64,000 bases of DNA, from contig JBBQKU010000012.1 in assembly GCA_038327195.1 (NCBI GenBank), positions 41,907 through 105,906 on the forward strand, read 5' to 3'. A program made the translations under genes and the position numbers. Of the stretch, positions 16,285 to 26,474 are shown piece after piece. Each line of letters starts with the position of its first letter. Within the stretch, counting starts at the first letter, position 1. Origin of the DNA: UBA4416 sp038327195. GTDB taxonomy: Bacteria > Bacteroidota > Bacteroidia > B-17B0 > Aurantibacillaceae. A model generated the notes under the pieces. The model was not told the DNA's origin. It was given only the letters and a program-made list of their open reading frames with translations, and ran no database searches.

Positions 16285-18786
16285 ATGAGTATACATAAAA
16301 CAAATAATGGTTTTGATGAGCATGAAATCCTTCATGACCTAAAACATTATTTACCTGCGCAAGCACCGTTAAAAGATTTTATTCATCATAATACGTTACA
16401 TGCATTTCAAAATTTAAAATTTGACCATGCAATTCGTAAAGCATCTAAAATGTTTGGCTATACTGTTTCATTGCCTTTATCCGATTTTAGGGATTTATAT
16501 AAATCGAAACGAATTGTACATGAAAATCTTGAAAAAATAATTATTGAAAAAAAAGGTAAAGAGCATTTGTCGGAATGGCTAAATAAAGTTTTAGTTAAAG
16601 ATTATGACACATCTACTTCACCAAAAATCGGTAATCTTCGATCCAACTGGAAATCTCAATACCGAATTAATTTAGATTCAGTAACACATCCAAAACTATT
16701 TAGAATTTTATGTAGTTACCTTGATCAAGGAATTTCTATTTGGAAATTTCCAGTTCATGAAAAAGGCTTTTTAACTTCCTTAAGAGAAATCGAGAAAAAT
16801 AGTTTATCTAGTATATTTAAATCAGAAAGAGTTCGTGAATTATTTTTAAACACACGATGTGAAATTGAAAGTTTATTAGATATTTTAGTTGGTAATGATT
16901 CGTTATATAAACAATATATTTTTGACCAACAATTTGCTCACCAAGGATGGAGTGGAATGGTTTCAGCTATTGAAGACCAACCAGAAACATTATTAGATCC
17001 AAAGAAAATATCTGTTCAAGAATTAATAATTTTAGAATGCTTATTAGAAATTGACACGCTTGATAATAAGTTTGGTGAAAACTGGACACCATTGGTAAAT
17101 AAATTAGTAGAAATGCCTGATGATTTATTTTCAGATGTTGAAGTCACAGAATTGAGTGATGTTTTATTTATTTGGCAAAACGCATATGAGTGGAGTTATT
17201 ATGATGGTGTGTTAAGTGGTTTACAATTAATAAAAAAAGAGGATAATAAAATATCTCAAAAAAGTTTTCAAGCTATGTTTTGTATTGATGATAGAGAATG
17301 TTCTATTCGAAGATATATTGAAGATAACGATAGTCATTGCGAAACGTTTGGTACGCCTGGTTTTTTTGGAGTGGAATTTTATTTTAAACCAGAACATGGC
17401 AAATTTTACAGTAAACTTTGTCCAGCACCAGTAACACCAAAATTTTTAATTAAAGAGATCGACACAAAAAATAAGCGAAAAAAAGATGCTCATTTTACAA
17501 ATCAATCCCATTCTTTATTACGAGGTTCAATTATTTCTCAAACTCTAGGTTTTTGGTCAGCATTTAGATTATTTCTAAATATATTCAGACCCACAATGAG
17601 TCCAGCAACAGCATCTTCATTTAATCATATGGATCAATTTTCTAAATTGACTATAGAGAATACAAATTTAAATGATAAAGAAAATGAATTGCAAATTGGA
17701 TTTACTATTGAAGAAATGGCTAATCGAGTTGAGGCGTTATTAAAAAGTATAGGATTAATAAAAGATTTTGCTCCCCTAGTTTATGTTGTAGGTCATGGTT
17801 CAAGTAGTGTTAATAATCCTCATTATGCGGGATATGATTGTGGCGCTTGCTCAGGTAGACCAGGCTCAGTAAATGCCCGAGTAATAAGTTTCATGGCAAA
17901 TAAAAAAGAAGTTAGAGATATTTTATTTCATAGAGGAATTATTATTCCTGAAACAACACAGTTTTTAGGTGGTTTACATGATACATCTCGTGATGATATT
18001 AGTTTTTTTGATGAAAGTTCGTTGTCACAATTGAACGCGAGTTATCATAAGAAAAATGAGCACGTATTTTCTATAGCACTTGATTCAAATGCGAAAGAAC
18101 GTTCACGAAGATTAGTTTCAATAGATACAACTTTAACGCCAAAACAAATACACGAAAAGGTACGTACTCGTTCAGTTTCAATTTTCGAACCACGTCCAGA
18201 ATTAAATCACGCAACCAATGCATTATGTATTGTAGGAGGAAGAGATTTTACAAAAGGTTTATTTTTAGATAGGCGTTCGTTTATGAATTCGTATAATTAT
18301 AAAATAGATTTGGATGGAAAAATATTAACAAATATCATGAAACCGCTAGGTCCTGTTTGTGGTGGTATTAATTTAGAATATTTTTTCTCAAGAGTTGATA
18401 ATCAAAAATTAGGGGCTGGGACTAAATTACCTCATAATGTTATGGGTCTTTTTGGTGTAGCAAATGGTATTGATGGAGATTTAAGGCCAGGTTTACCAAG
18501 CCAAATGATTGAAGTTCACGATCCAGTTCGTCTATTAATTATTGTAGAGCATTTTCCAGAAGTTGTTTTAAATACAATTAAATCAGTAGATGCAATGTAC
18601 GAATGGTTTATAAATGAGTGGATTAATTTAGTTGCAATCAATCCAGAAACACAACAAATTAATTTATTTAAAGAAGGAAAATTTATTCCTTATGAGCCTA
18701 TCAAACAAAAAGTGGATACAGTTTCTGATATAACCCCCATTTTAGAATCTACTTTAGATAATATCCCAGTTTACTTAATTAAATAA
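16285..18786 (+). CDS. dabA: DabA, inorganic carbon accumulation subunit (DUF2309)
   Basis: This 833-residue protein belongs to DUF2309/UPF0753. DabA with DabB captures CO2 as bicarbonate at the inner membrane, driven by the ion gradient. DabA carries a beta-carbonic-anhydrase-like zinc site. The four key residues are present: Cys333 and Asp335 in C-I-D-D-R-E, His504 in V-G-H-G-S, and Cys519 in D-C-G-A-C. Their spacing matches the Cys351, Asp353, His524 and Cys539 that I recall for Halothiobacillus neapolitanus DabA. It has no signal peptide, as expected for a peripheral inner-membrane subunit. dabB starts 10 bases downstream. Confidence 0.95.
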   Translation: MSIHKTNNGFDEHEILHDLKHYLPAQAPLKDFIHHNTLHAFQNLKFDHAIRKASKMFGYTVSLPLSDFRDLYKSKRIVHENLEKIIIEKKGKEHLSEWLNKVLVKDYDTSTSPKIGNLRSNWKSQYRINLDSVTHPKLFRILCSYLDQGISIWKFPVHEKGFLTSLREIEKNSLSSIFKSERVRELFLNTRCEIESLLDILVGNDSLYKQYIFDQQFAHQGWSGMVSAIEDQPETLLDPKKISVQELIILECLLEIDTLDNKFGENWTPLVNKLVEMPDDLFSDVEVTELSDVLFIWQNAYEWSYYDGVLSGLQLIKKEDNKISQKSFQAMFCIDDRECSIRRYIEDNDSHCETFGTPGFFGVEFYFKPEHGKFYSKLCPAPVTPKFLIKEIDTKNKRKKDAHFTNQSHSLLRGSIISQTLGFWSAFRLFLNIFRPTMSPATASSFNHMDQFSKLTIENTNLNDKENELQIGFTIEEMANRVEALLKSIGLIKDFAPLVYVVGHGSSSVNNPHYAGYDCGACSGRPGSVNARVISFMANKKEVRDILFHRGIIIPETTQFLGGLHDTSRDDISFFDESSLSQLNASYHKKNEHVFSIALDSNAKERSRRLVSIDTTLTPKQIHEKVRTRSVSIFEPRPELNHATNALCIVGGRDFTKGLFLDRRSFMNSYNYKIDLDGKILTNIMKPLGPVCGGINLEYFFSRVDNQKLGAGTKLPHNVMGLFGVANGIDGDLRPGLPSQMIEVHDPVRLLIIVEHFPEVVLNTIKSVDAMYEWFINEWINLVAINPETQQINLFKEGKFIPYEPIKQKVDTVSDITPILESTLDNIPVYLIK

Positions 18787-18796
18787 AAATACTTTT

Positions 18797-20662
18797 ATGC
18801 AATCTATCATTCAATATTTTATTTTACTTCCTTTAATAGGATATATTATAAGCATTCTCATTCCTCGTAAAAGTGAGAAATTAATTTCTAATAGTGCAAT
18901 CTATATTGTTGGATTACATTTCATAAGCTTTGTTGTTTTTGTTGGATATTGGCTTTTAAATGGGCATATTACAATTGACTTTAAAAATATTGTAATATAT
19001 AAAACCACCAATTACGAATTTTTTATTGATTTCTTTTTCGATAAAATAACAGTTGTTTATATGTTAGTTGGCTCGTTTCTAACATTTTTAGTTACAATTT
19101 ACTGCAGTTATTATTTACATAGAGAACAAGGTTATAAACGTTTTTTTAATACAATCATGCTATTTTATTTAGGCTATAACATTACTATATTTTCAGGTAA
19201 TTTGGAAACCTTATTTGTTGGTTGGGAAATTTTAGGTATATCTTCATTTTTATTAATTGCCTTTTACCGTGATCGTTATTTACCTGTTAAAAATGCCTTT
19301 AAAGTATTCTCAATTTATCGATTAGGTGATGTTGGTTTAATACTAGCAATGTGGATGAGTCATCATCTATTTCATGAAAACATTACTTTTTTTCAATTAC
19401 AAAATGATGAGTTAGTTAGCACTCATTTAGAGAACCATAGTATTATTGGTATTTTCGTTGCGGTTATGATTCTTATAACAGCAGCTGCAAAATCTGCACA
19501 ATTGCCTTTTTCATCATGGTTACCAAGAGCTATGGAAGGGCCAACACCTTCTAGTGCTATTTTTTATGGTTCACTATCAGTGCATTTAGGTGTATTTTTA
19601 ATGCTCAGAACTTTTGAATTATGGGAGCATCAAACGTCTGTGAGAGTTTTAATTGGCTTATTAGGTTTAACAACTAGTATAGTTGCAACAGGTATAGCAA
19701 GAGTTCAATCATCTGTAAAAAGTCAAATTGCATATTCTTCAATATCTCAAATTGGATTAATATTTATTGAGTTGGCTTTCGGTTTAGAAACTTTAGCATT
19801 AATACATTTTGCTGGAAATGCTTTTTTAAGAACTTATCAATTATTAGTATCACCTTCAACAGTAAGTTATTTAATTAGAGAGCAGTTTTATAATTTTGTA
19901 CCTAGACCTAAATCATTAGAGGATTCGTTTTCAAAAAAAATCAAATACACTTTTTATATTCTTTGTTTAAAGGAATTTAATTTGGATACAGTTATGTTCA
20001 AATTATGGCGCCCATTAAAGGTGATGGGAAGAAGTCTTAATTTTGTTAATGCAAAAAATATTTTATTTTATTTTATTCCAGCTTATATTATCGGTTTAAT
20101 TTGTTTGTATTATGAAAGTTTAATCCCAGAACAAATTCATCATTTTTTACCTACATTATTTTCATTTATTGGATTTGTTATGGTTTTAAAATCTTATACG
20201 GAAAGAAAAAATGTTCACATGGCATGGATTTTAATAATAATGAATCATTTTTGGATAGCACTTGCCATTTCGTTTAATGAACATTATGTATATACACAAT
20301 CACTTCTTTATTTAAGTGGAATAGTATTTATGGGATCTATTGGATTCATAACCATACAAAAATTAAAAACATTAGAAAGTCAAGTAGATTTGAATCAATT
20401 TAACGGGCATTCTTATGATCATCCAAAATTAGCATTTGTTTTTTTATTATCATGTTTAGGTTTAACAGGATTTCCTATTACACCAACATTTATTGGAGAA
20501 GATATAATTTTCACACACATTCATGAGGATCAAGTTGCATTAGCTTTTTTTACAGCATCAAGTTTAATTATTGATGGAATTGCAGCTATAAGAATATACG
20601 CCAGGGTGTTTTTAGGCCCTCATATAAAAACAAACCATGCAAGTGCATATAAATCTTCTTAA
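18797..20662 (+). CDS. dabB: DabB, NuoL-like membrane subunit
   Basis: This 621-residue polytopic membrane protein belongs to the proton-conducting antiporter family (NuoL/MrpA-like). The core signature W-L-P-R-A-M-E-G-P-T-P-S-S-A lies around residues 241-254. The following strand reads Y-G-S-L-S-V, where complex I NuoL usually has H-A-A-T-M-V. Adjacency to dabA and the lack of other nuo genes identify it as DabB, which anchors DabA and couples it to cation flow. Its last 26 bases overlap the next porin gene, which suggests coupled translation. Confidence 0.92.
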   Translation: MQSIIQYFILLPLIGYIISILIPRKSEKLISNSAIYIVGLHFISFVVFVGYWLLNGHITIDFKNIVIYKTTNYEFFIDFFFDKITVVYMLVGSFLTFLVTIYCSYYLHREQGYKRFFNTIMLFYLGYNITIFSGNLETLFVGWEILGISSFLLIAFYRDRYLPVKNAFKVFSIYRLGDVGLILAMWMSHHLFHENITFFQLQNDELVSTHLENHSIIGIFVAVMILITAAAKSAQLPFSSWLPRAMEGPTPSSAIFYGSLSVHLGVFLMLRTFELWEHQTSVRVLIGLLGLTTSIVATGIARVQSSVKSQIAYSSISQIGLIFIELAFGLETLALIHFAGNAFLRTYQLLVSPSTVSYLIREQFYNFVPRPKSLEDSFSKKIKYTFYILCLKEFNLDTVMFKLWRPLKVMGRSLNFVNAKNILFYFIPAYIIGLICLYYESLIPEQIHHFLPTLFSFIGFVMVLKSYTERKNVHMAWILIIMNHFWIALAISFNEHYVYTQSLLYLSGIVFMGSIGFITIQKLKTLESQVDLNQFNGHSYDHPKLAFVFLLSCLGLTGFPITPTFIGEDIIFTHIHEDQVALAFFTASSLIIDGIAAIRIYARVFLGPHIKTNHASAYKSS

Positions 20663-22052
20663 AAAGAAATATCATTTATCTAAAAAGGTAAGTGTTTATT
20701 CTATTCTTTTAATAGGACAAATGGTTTTTTCTCAAGAAAATATTTTAAATAAATCTAATAACATCATAGTTGATAGTTTAAAAAAAAGCAAATGGTTTAC
20801 TTTACATGCCCAAGAAACTACTGTAAGCCAGTTTAGACCAAAGTTTAATGCCTCGTATTCTGGAGCACATAGTCAAATACCAATTGATGAATGGGGAACG
20901 ACTATTACAAGTACTATTTATTTAGGTTTAAAATTATGGAACAATGCACAAGTTGTTATTAATCCTGAAATTGCTGGTGGACACGGATTGTCGTTTGCAT
21001 ACGGTATAGCCGCGTTTACAAATGGTGAAGCGTTTAGAGTAGGTAATCCAGATCCAACATTTTATTTGGCTAGAGGCTGTTTTAAGCAAATAATTCCATT
21101 AACAAAAGATAAAGAATGGCAAGTAGAAGGAGAAAATAAATTAGCGCAATACATTCCTACAAAATATTTTGCAATTACTGTTGGGAAGGTTTCAATAGCA
21201 GATTATTTCGACGATAATTCTTTTTCACATAATCCTCGCACGCAATTTTTAAGTTGGGGTTTAATGAGTAACGGAGCATGGGATTATCCAGCAAACACAA
21301 GAGGCTATACGCCAAGTATTGTTGCTGAATATATTGCACAAAAATGGGAAATTCGTTATGCTATAAGTATGATGCCAAATACTGCTAATGGAAATATTAT
21401 GGATAAAAATATTGCAAAGGCGAATGCTAATTCGTTTGAAATAAAATATAAATACAAAATAAATAGTCAACAAGGTAAAATTAGTGCTATTGCGTTTTAT
21501 AATACAGCATTGATGGGAAGTTATACGGCCCAAAATATTTTGCAAATACCCGACTCAATAAATTCTGGTTCTTTTGTAAATAATTATTCTATTATTGCAA
21601 GTCGTCAATATGGAAGAAGTAAATATGGCTTCGGATTAAATATTGAACAAAATCTAAATGATAATATTGGCGTTTTTGCTCGCGCTTCATACAATGATGG
21701 GAAAAATGAAACTTGGTGTTTTACAGAAATTGATAGAGCTTTTAGCATGGGAGCATCAATCAAGGGAATCAAATGGAAACGTAAAAATGATGTTTTAGGT
21801 TTTGCTTATTGCATTTCTGGATTATCAAGCGAACACGCTGATTATTTATCAAAAGGCGGATTAGGATTTATACTTGGAGATGGGAAATTAAATTATAATA
21901 ACGAACATCTATTCGAATCATTTTATAGTGCATCTTTGTTTGATGGGAAAATTACACCTTCCATAGTTTATCAATTTGTAGCAAATCCTGCTTATAATAA
22001 AGACCGTGGACCAATAAATATTTATTCAATAAGATTACATATTTCAATATAA
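20637..22052 (+). CDS. carbohydrate-porin-like outer-membrane protein
   Basis: This 471-residue protein overlaps the 3' end of dabB by 26 bases. A signal peptide lies at about residues 12-33 (V-S-V-Y-S-I-L-L-I-G-Q-M-V-F-S-Q). The mature start W-F-T-L-H-A-Q-E-T-T-V-S-Q-F-x-P, then N-P-E-I-A-G-G-H-G-L-S, F-R-V-G-N-P-D-P and F-D-D-N-S-F-S-H-N-P-R-T-Q-F match the OprB-like carbohydrate porin family. The C-terminus is a typical closing strand (IRLHISI). Although the family is named for sugars, its place inside a dab operon suggests a solute tied to inorganic carbon use. That is inference only. Confidence 0.8.
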   Translation: MQVHINLLKKKYHLSKKVSVYSILLIGQMVFSQENILNKSNNIIVDSLKKSKWFTLHAQETTVSQFRPKFNASYSGAHSQIPIDEWGTTITSTIYLGLKLWNNAQVVINPEIAGGHGLSFAYGIAAFTNGEAFRVGNPDPTFYLARGCFKQIIPLTKDKEWQVEGENKLAQYIPTKYFAITVGKVSIADYFDDNSFSHNPRTQFLSWGLMSNGAWDYPANTRGYTPSIVAEYIAQKWEIRYAISMMPNTANGNIMDKNIAKANANSFEIKYKYKINSQQGKISAIAFYNTALMGSYTAQNILQIPDSINSGSFVNNYSIIASRQYGRSKYGFGLNIEQNLNDNIGVFARASYNDGKNETWCFTEIDRAFSMGASIKGIKWKRKNDVLGFAYCISGLSSEHADYLSKGGLGFILGDGKLNYNNEHLFESFYSASLFDGKITPSIVYQFVANPAYNKDRGPINIYSIRLHISI

Positions 22053-22062
22053 TTTATAAATT

Positions 22063-22851
22063 ATGAAAACAAAAATCAAAACGTGTCTTTTTTTAATCAG
22101 TTCAGTTGTTTTTTTTCAGCAATGCGCTATAATCCGTCCTGGTGAAATTGGTATAAAACAAACGCTTGGAAAAATTAAAGGAAAGCCATTTGTGCAAGGT
22201 GTAAAATGGTATAATCCATTTTCGAGTAGAATAGTAAGGATAAATGTAAGAACTGTAGAATGTTTTAATACTTTGCCTTTACCTACTAAAGAAGGTTTAA
22301 GTGTAAATACCGAGATTAGTTTATTATATCACGTTAAGCCAGAAGCGGCTAATGATGTTTACTTAAAGTTTGGAGCTAATTATCAAGAAGTAATGGTACT
22401 TAGTAATTTTAGAGCAACGGCTCGTGAAATTAGTGCACGATTTTACGCAAAAGAATTATATGCAACTGAGCGCGACAAAGTCGAAAAGGCAATTGCAGAT
22501 GAGCTAAAATCAGATATTGAACAATATGGTTTTGTAGTCGATGCTGTATTACTAAAAGATATTATTCTTCCTCCTCAAATGGTACAAGCTATTCAAGACA
22601 AAGTTAATGCTGAGCAGGCAAGTTTAAAAATGGAATTTGTTATTACTCAACAACAAAAGGAAGCTGAAAGAAGAATAATAGAAGCACAAGGTATTAAGAC
22701 AGCCCAAGATATAATTAACTCATCTCTTACTGATAAATTATTACAATATAATCATATTGAAATGTTAAAAAGCTTGAGTAATTCTCCTAATGCTAAAATT
22801 ATCATGACTGATGGTAAAGGGCCAGTTTTCACTTCAGATATTAAAAATTAA
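22063..22851 (+). CDS. SPFH/prohibitin-family lipoprotein
   Basis: This 262-residue protein has a lipoprotein signal (SSVVFFQQC, anchor Cys21). An SPFH (band 7/prohibitin) domain covers residues 25-210, with R-P-G-E-I-G-I-K-Q-T-L-G at its start, R-D-K-V-E-K-A-I-A-D mid-domain and the helical repeat A-E-Q-A-S-L-K-M-E-F near its end. SPFH proteins form ring or scaffold assemblies on membranes. Most bacterial members use a TM helix, so a lipid anchor is less usual but is known in Bacteroidota. It sits 10 bases after the porin gene. It might organise the transporter complexes, but this is untested. Confidence 0.85.
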   Translation: MKTKIKTCLFLISSVVFFQQCAIIRPGEIGIKQTLGKIKGKPFVQGVKWYNPFSSRIVRINVRTVECFNTLPLPTKEGLSVNTEISLLYHVKPEAANDVYLKFGANYQEVMVLSNFRATAREISARFYAKELYATERDKVEKAIADELKSDIEQYGFVVDAVLLKDIILPPQMVQAIQDKVNAEQASLKMEFVITQQQKEAERRIIEAQGIKTAQDIINSSLTDKLLQYNHIEMLKSLSNSPNAKIIMTDGKGPVFTSDIKN

Positions 22852-22868
22852 TTATAGTCTCTTTTAAA

Positions 22869-23594
22869 GTGAAAAAATATTTCTTTCTGTACTTCTTATT
22901 TATTTTTTCTTGTGCTAATGCTCAACAAAACTTTATTAATGTACCTTCATCAGAAGTTACAACAAAACATAAACTGTTTTTTCAACAACAGTTAAATTTT
23001 AATGAATTAATTCAGTCAAATTCAACACTGGATTTTGGTTTAGGAAAAGGCTTTGAAATTGGTGCAAATGTGCTCGGATTGAATTTTAGTGATAAAAATA
23101 AATCTTTCATAAAAAATGATACCAATGATAAAGATCCATATAATCCATTAGTCGTAATTAACGGCTTGAAACAATTTGAATTAACTGAGAATTTTTCAAT
23201 TGCATCAGGAGCTCAATTTGGTTTAAATTTTAGAGATAATAAAAGAACTACTAATGCTGGTTTAGTATACTGTAATTTACTTTTCAAAAATTTATTAATC
23301 AAAAATAGTAGTTTGGTAATTGGTTCCTATTATAATTCTCTCCATTATGGCGGGAGATATGGAAATAGAATTGGTGCCTGGATAGGTGCCGAAATTCCTG
23401 TTAAACCTTATTTTCATATAATGGGAGAAAGTGTTTTTGGAAATAATGCACTTTGTTATACTTCATTAGGGGTCATCTTATATCCAGTAAAATGGATGCC
23501 TCTAACGTTAGGTGTTCAAATACCAAACACAAAAAATAATGCATATTCAATAGTTTTTGAATTAACAATCATACCAATTTCAAAAAAGGATTAA
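22869..23594 (+). CDS. small outer-membrane barrel protein, unknown family
   Basis: This 241-residue protein starts with GTG, 17 bases after the SPFH gene, giving a signal peptide (FFLYFLFIFSCANAQ). The mature part has glycine- and aromatic-rich amphipathic strands (G-L-G-K-G-F-E-I-G-A-N-V, R-I-G-A-W-I-G-A-E) and ends in a hydrophobic strand. It looks like a small barrel but I cannot name its family. It is the last gene of the inorganic-carbon cluster. A 264-base AT-rich gap without evident signal follows before the AsmA gene. Confidence 0.7.
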   Translation: MKKYFFLYFLFIFSCANAQQNFINVPSSEVTTKHKLFFQQQLNFNELIQSNSTLDFGLGKGFEIGANVLGLNFSDKNKSFIKNDTNDKDPYNPLVVINGLKQFELTENFSIASGAQFGLNFRDNKRTTNAGLVYCNLLFKNLLIKNSSLVIGSYYNSLHYGGRYGNRIGAWIGAEIPVKPYFHIMGESVFGNNALCYTSLGVILYPVKWMPLTLGVQIPNTKNNAYSIVFELTIIPISKKD

Positions 23595-23858
23595 TAGCTA
23601 ATAGAAAACGCTAGTTATATATATTTTAGTTTAAAAATAAATTTTTAAAACATTCATAAGATTTGTTTCTAAAATGATAAATTGAACTTAAAAGTTGATT
23701 AATGCTGTTATTCTAAATATAATAAACGAATTTTTTTTACTTAACAACCCTATGTTATAATTTTCGCAATTATTAACTATTCTGTTTATATATTTTTCAG
23801 TTATTTATAATAAGAAATAATTAATATCACTTATTTATAAAATTGCATTATATAATTA

Positions 23859-26474
23859 ATGAATCCTGAAGAAAATAATGAAATAGCTATAAAAAAGTTT
23901 AGTATTTGGCTTTTTTTTAAACGATTAATTTTAGGTTTAATAATAAGTTTAGCTTCAGTTTTTTCGATAGGTATTTTGTTAGTATATGTTTACGAAGACG
24001 ATGTGAAGTCTCTCATAATTAAGGAGTTAAATAAACATTTAAATAGTAAAATTACTGTTGAGCCACAAAATATTGATTTAACAATTATTAAATCATTTCC
24101 TAAATGTGCGCTTGAATTTAAAAACATATTAGCTTTAGAAAGCAAAAATTTTAAAACACAAGATACATTGTTATTTGCTAAACGATTATCATTAGCTTTT
24201 GACGTTAAGGATTTATTCAATAAAAATTATACTATAAACAAAATAGAACTAGAAGATTCTAAAGTTAATTTGAGGGTTGATAAAGAGGGCAAGGCAAATT
24301 ATATAATTTGGCAAACTTCTGAAGGTCATTCTTCAAATGATAGTTTAAAGTTTGCTTTAGAAAACATTAGTTTATCAAATGTTATTTTTAGTTATAAAAA
24401 TAATAAACAAAAAATTAAAATTTCGACAACGATTAATGATGTAGATTTTTCAGGGAAGTTCAAAGATGAAAATTATACTTTGAACGCTAATGGATTAGCA
24501 TATGTTGATTTATTTCAGGTTCAAAAAGTGAAATATTTAAACCAAAAGAAGTTGAAGTTAAATGTAATTTTGGATGTTAAGGGAATAGTTTTTAATATTA
24601 TAAAGGCTGACACAAAAATAAATTCTACTCTATTAAATAGTAAAGGTTCATTTATTATAAATGATAGCTTATTAAGTTTGGATATTTTTTTTAATGGAAA
24701 TAATTTGGATGTTTCCTCAACTTTATCTCTTTTACCTGAGAAATTTCAAAATAAGATAAATGATTACGAGAGTGTAGGAACATTTTACGCTGAAGGTGAA
24801 TGCCATTACAATATTGGGAAGCCATTTTCTTTAAAATCTAATTTTGGTATAAAACAAGCTAACATTACTTATAAGCCTAGTAATACTTCTTTAAGTAATG
24901 TGAATTTAGATGGAAGTATTGTTATAAACGAGAATAGAAGTTTTTTGAAATTAAATAATATTAACGCAAATTTAAAGAATAATAGTTTTAGTGGGAATTT
25001 GGAAATGACAAATTTTGAAGATCCATTTTTAAAACTAAATTTAAGCGCTAATACAAATTTAGAAGAACTTACACAGTTTTATCCAATTGACACCTTACAA
25101 AATCTGAGTGGAACAATTAACCTACATGCAAATATTGAAGGGATGATAAGCGAACTAAAATCAAATGCATTTAGTCCAAATATTGTAGCAAATGGAAAAG
25201 CTAGTTTAAAAAACATTAAAGCTCAATTTAAAAATTCAGAAAAAGAAATTAATATTCCTGAAGGTGAAGTTACATTACTAAATAGAAATTTAGAAGTATC
25301 TAATTTAAAATTAATTAAAGGAAATTCAGACGTTGTAATTGTTGGTGACATTCCAAATTTTTTAGAATATCTCTTTGATTCGCGAGCAAACTTAATTATA
25401 AATTCTACGGTTACTAGTAATAGCATTGAACTCGAAGATTTTTTATTTAAAAATGGAGGGGATTCTAAAAAGTCATTCGTATTTATTCCTCCCAATTTAG
25501 AATTAAATTTAGTTGTAATTTTAAAGAAATTATCATTTCAAAAATTTAATGCTTCACAATTAAGTGGGAAATTAATGTTGAAAAATCAAAAAATTGCGAT
25601 AAATGATATATCTTTTTTGGCGATGGATGGAAATGTTTCAATGAATGCTTTCGCAGATGCCAGTAGCGATCATATTAAAATTTCGGGGGATTGTAATATT
25701 TCTAAAATTAACATTAAAGAAATGTTTTTTCAATTAAATAACTTCGGGCAAACAACTATACAAGATAAACACCTAAGAGGTTTTGCAACTGCAAATATTG
25801 ATTTTATTGGTATTTGGGACAAGGAACTGAAAGTTGATTTAAATTCAATAAATGCAACTAGTAGTTTATTAATTGAGCAAGGTGAATTAATTGGATTTAA
25901 ACCTTTAGAAAGTTTAGCAAAATACATTGATGTAAATGAATTGAAGCACATTAAATTCTCTTCGTTGCAAAGTGCTTTAGAAATAAAAAATAAAACGATT
26001 ACATTACCTAAAACAACCATAAAATCTACAGCTCTAAATATGGAATTGTGGGGAAAACATACCTTTGATAATCAGATTGATTACCATATCCAATTATTAA
26101 TAAGCGAGCTTCTAGCTAAAAAACCTCGTTCTAATAAGAGTTTTGATGAAGAATTATCGCTTGTTGAAAATGATCCTGAAAACAGACGGAGTGTGTTTAT
26201 TTTAATGACTGGACCAATTGACAATCCAACCATTAAATATGATAGAAAAGGCGCCAAACAAAAGATTAAGGAAGATATTCAAATTGAGAAGCAAACAATT
26301 AAGCAAATATTAAAAGAAGAATTTGGCTTGTTTAAAAAAGATACCGTTAATTCAAATAAAAATAAGTCAAATAAAGCTGATCAGAAATTTCAAATAAAAA
26401 TAGGAGATGCTGATTCAAAAAAAGATAAATCAATCCAGCCAAAAAAGAAGGATACAGATGATGAGGATTTTTAG
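23859..26474 (+). CDS. AsmA family protein
   Basis: This 871-residue protein has one N-terminal TM helix at about residues 20-45 and a long periplasmic part of repeating beta strands. K-I-T-V-E-P-Q-N-I-D and the S-F-P-K-C-A-L-E-F-K-N-I block near the start are typical of AsmA/TamB-like bridge proteins. The C-terminal AsmA region ends near residue 790. It is followed by a charged lysine-rich tail to residue 871 that is probably disordered. Such proteins form lipid-transfer grooves between inner and outer membrane. It stands alone, with long AT-rich gaps on both sides. Confidence 0.85.
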   Translation: MNPEENNEIAIKKFSIWLFFKRLILGLIISLASVFSIGILLVYVYEDDVKSLIIKELNKHLNSKITVEPQNIDLTIIKSFPKCALEFKNILALESKNFKTQDTLLFAKRLSLAFDVKDLFNKNYTINKIELEDSKVNLRVDKEGKANYIIWQTSEGHSSNDSLKFALENISLSNVIFSYKNNKQKIKISTTINDVDFSGKFKDENYTLNANGLAYVDLFQVQKVKYLNQKKLKLNVILDVKGIVFNIIKADTKINSTLLNSKGSFIINDSLLSLDIFFNGNNLDVSSTLSLLPEKFQNKINDYESVGTFYAEGECHYNIGKPFSLKSNFGIKQANITYKPSNTSLSNVNLDGSIVINENRSFLKLNNINANLKNNSFSGNLEMTNFEDPFLKLNLSANTNLEELTQFYPIDTLQNLSGTINLHANIEGMISELKSNAFSPNIVANGKASLKNIKAQFKNSEKEINIPEGEVTLLNRNLEVSNLKLIKGNSDVVIVGDIPNFLEYLFDSRANLIINSTVTSNSIELEDFLFKNGGDSKKSFVFIPPNLELNLVVILKKLSFQKFNASQLSGKLMLKNQKIAINDISFLAMDGNVSMNAFADASSDHIKISGDCNISKINIKEMFFQLNNFGQTTIQDKHLRGFATANIDFIGIWDKELKVDLNSINATSSLLIEQGELIGFKPLESLAKYIDVNELKHIKFSSLQSALEIKNKTITLPKTTIKSTALNMELWGKHTFDNQIDYHIQLLISELLAKKPRSNKSFDEELSLVENDPENRRSVFILMTGPIDNPTIKYDRKGAKQKIKEDIQIEKQTIKQILKEEFGLFKKDTVNSNKNKSNKADQKFQIKIGDADSKKDKSIQPKKKDTDDEDF

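Noticed and set aside
18797..20662. Reading this gene as complex I subunit NuoL
   Set aside because: No other nuo genes are present, the diagnostic core strand differs from NuoL, and it sits directly behind dabA, so DabB is the better call.
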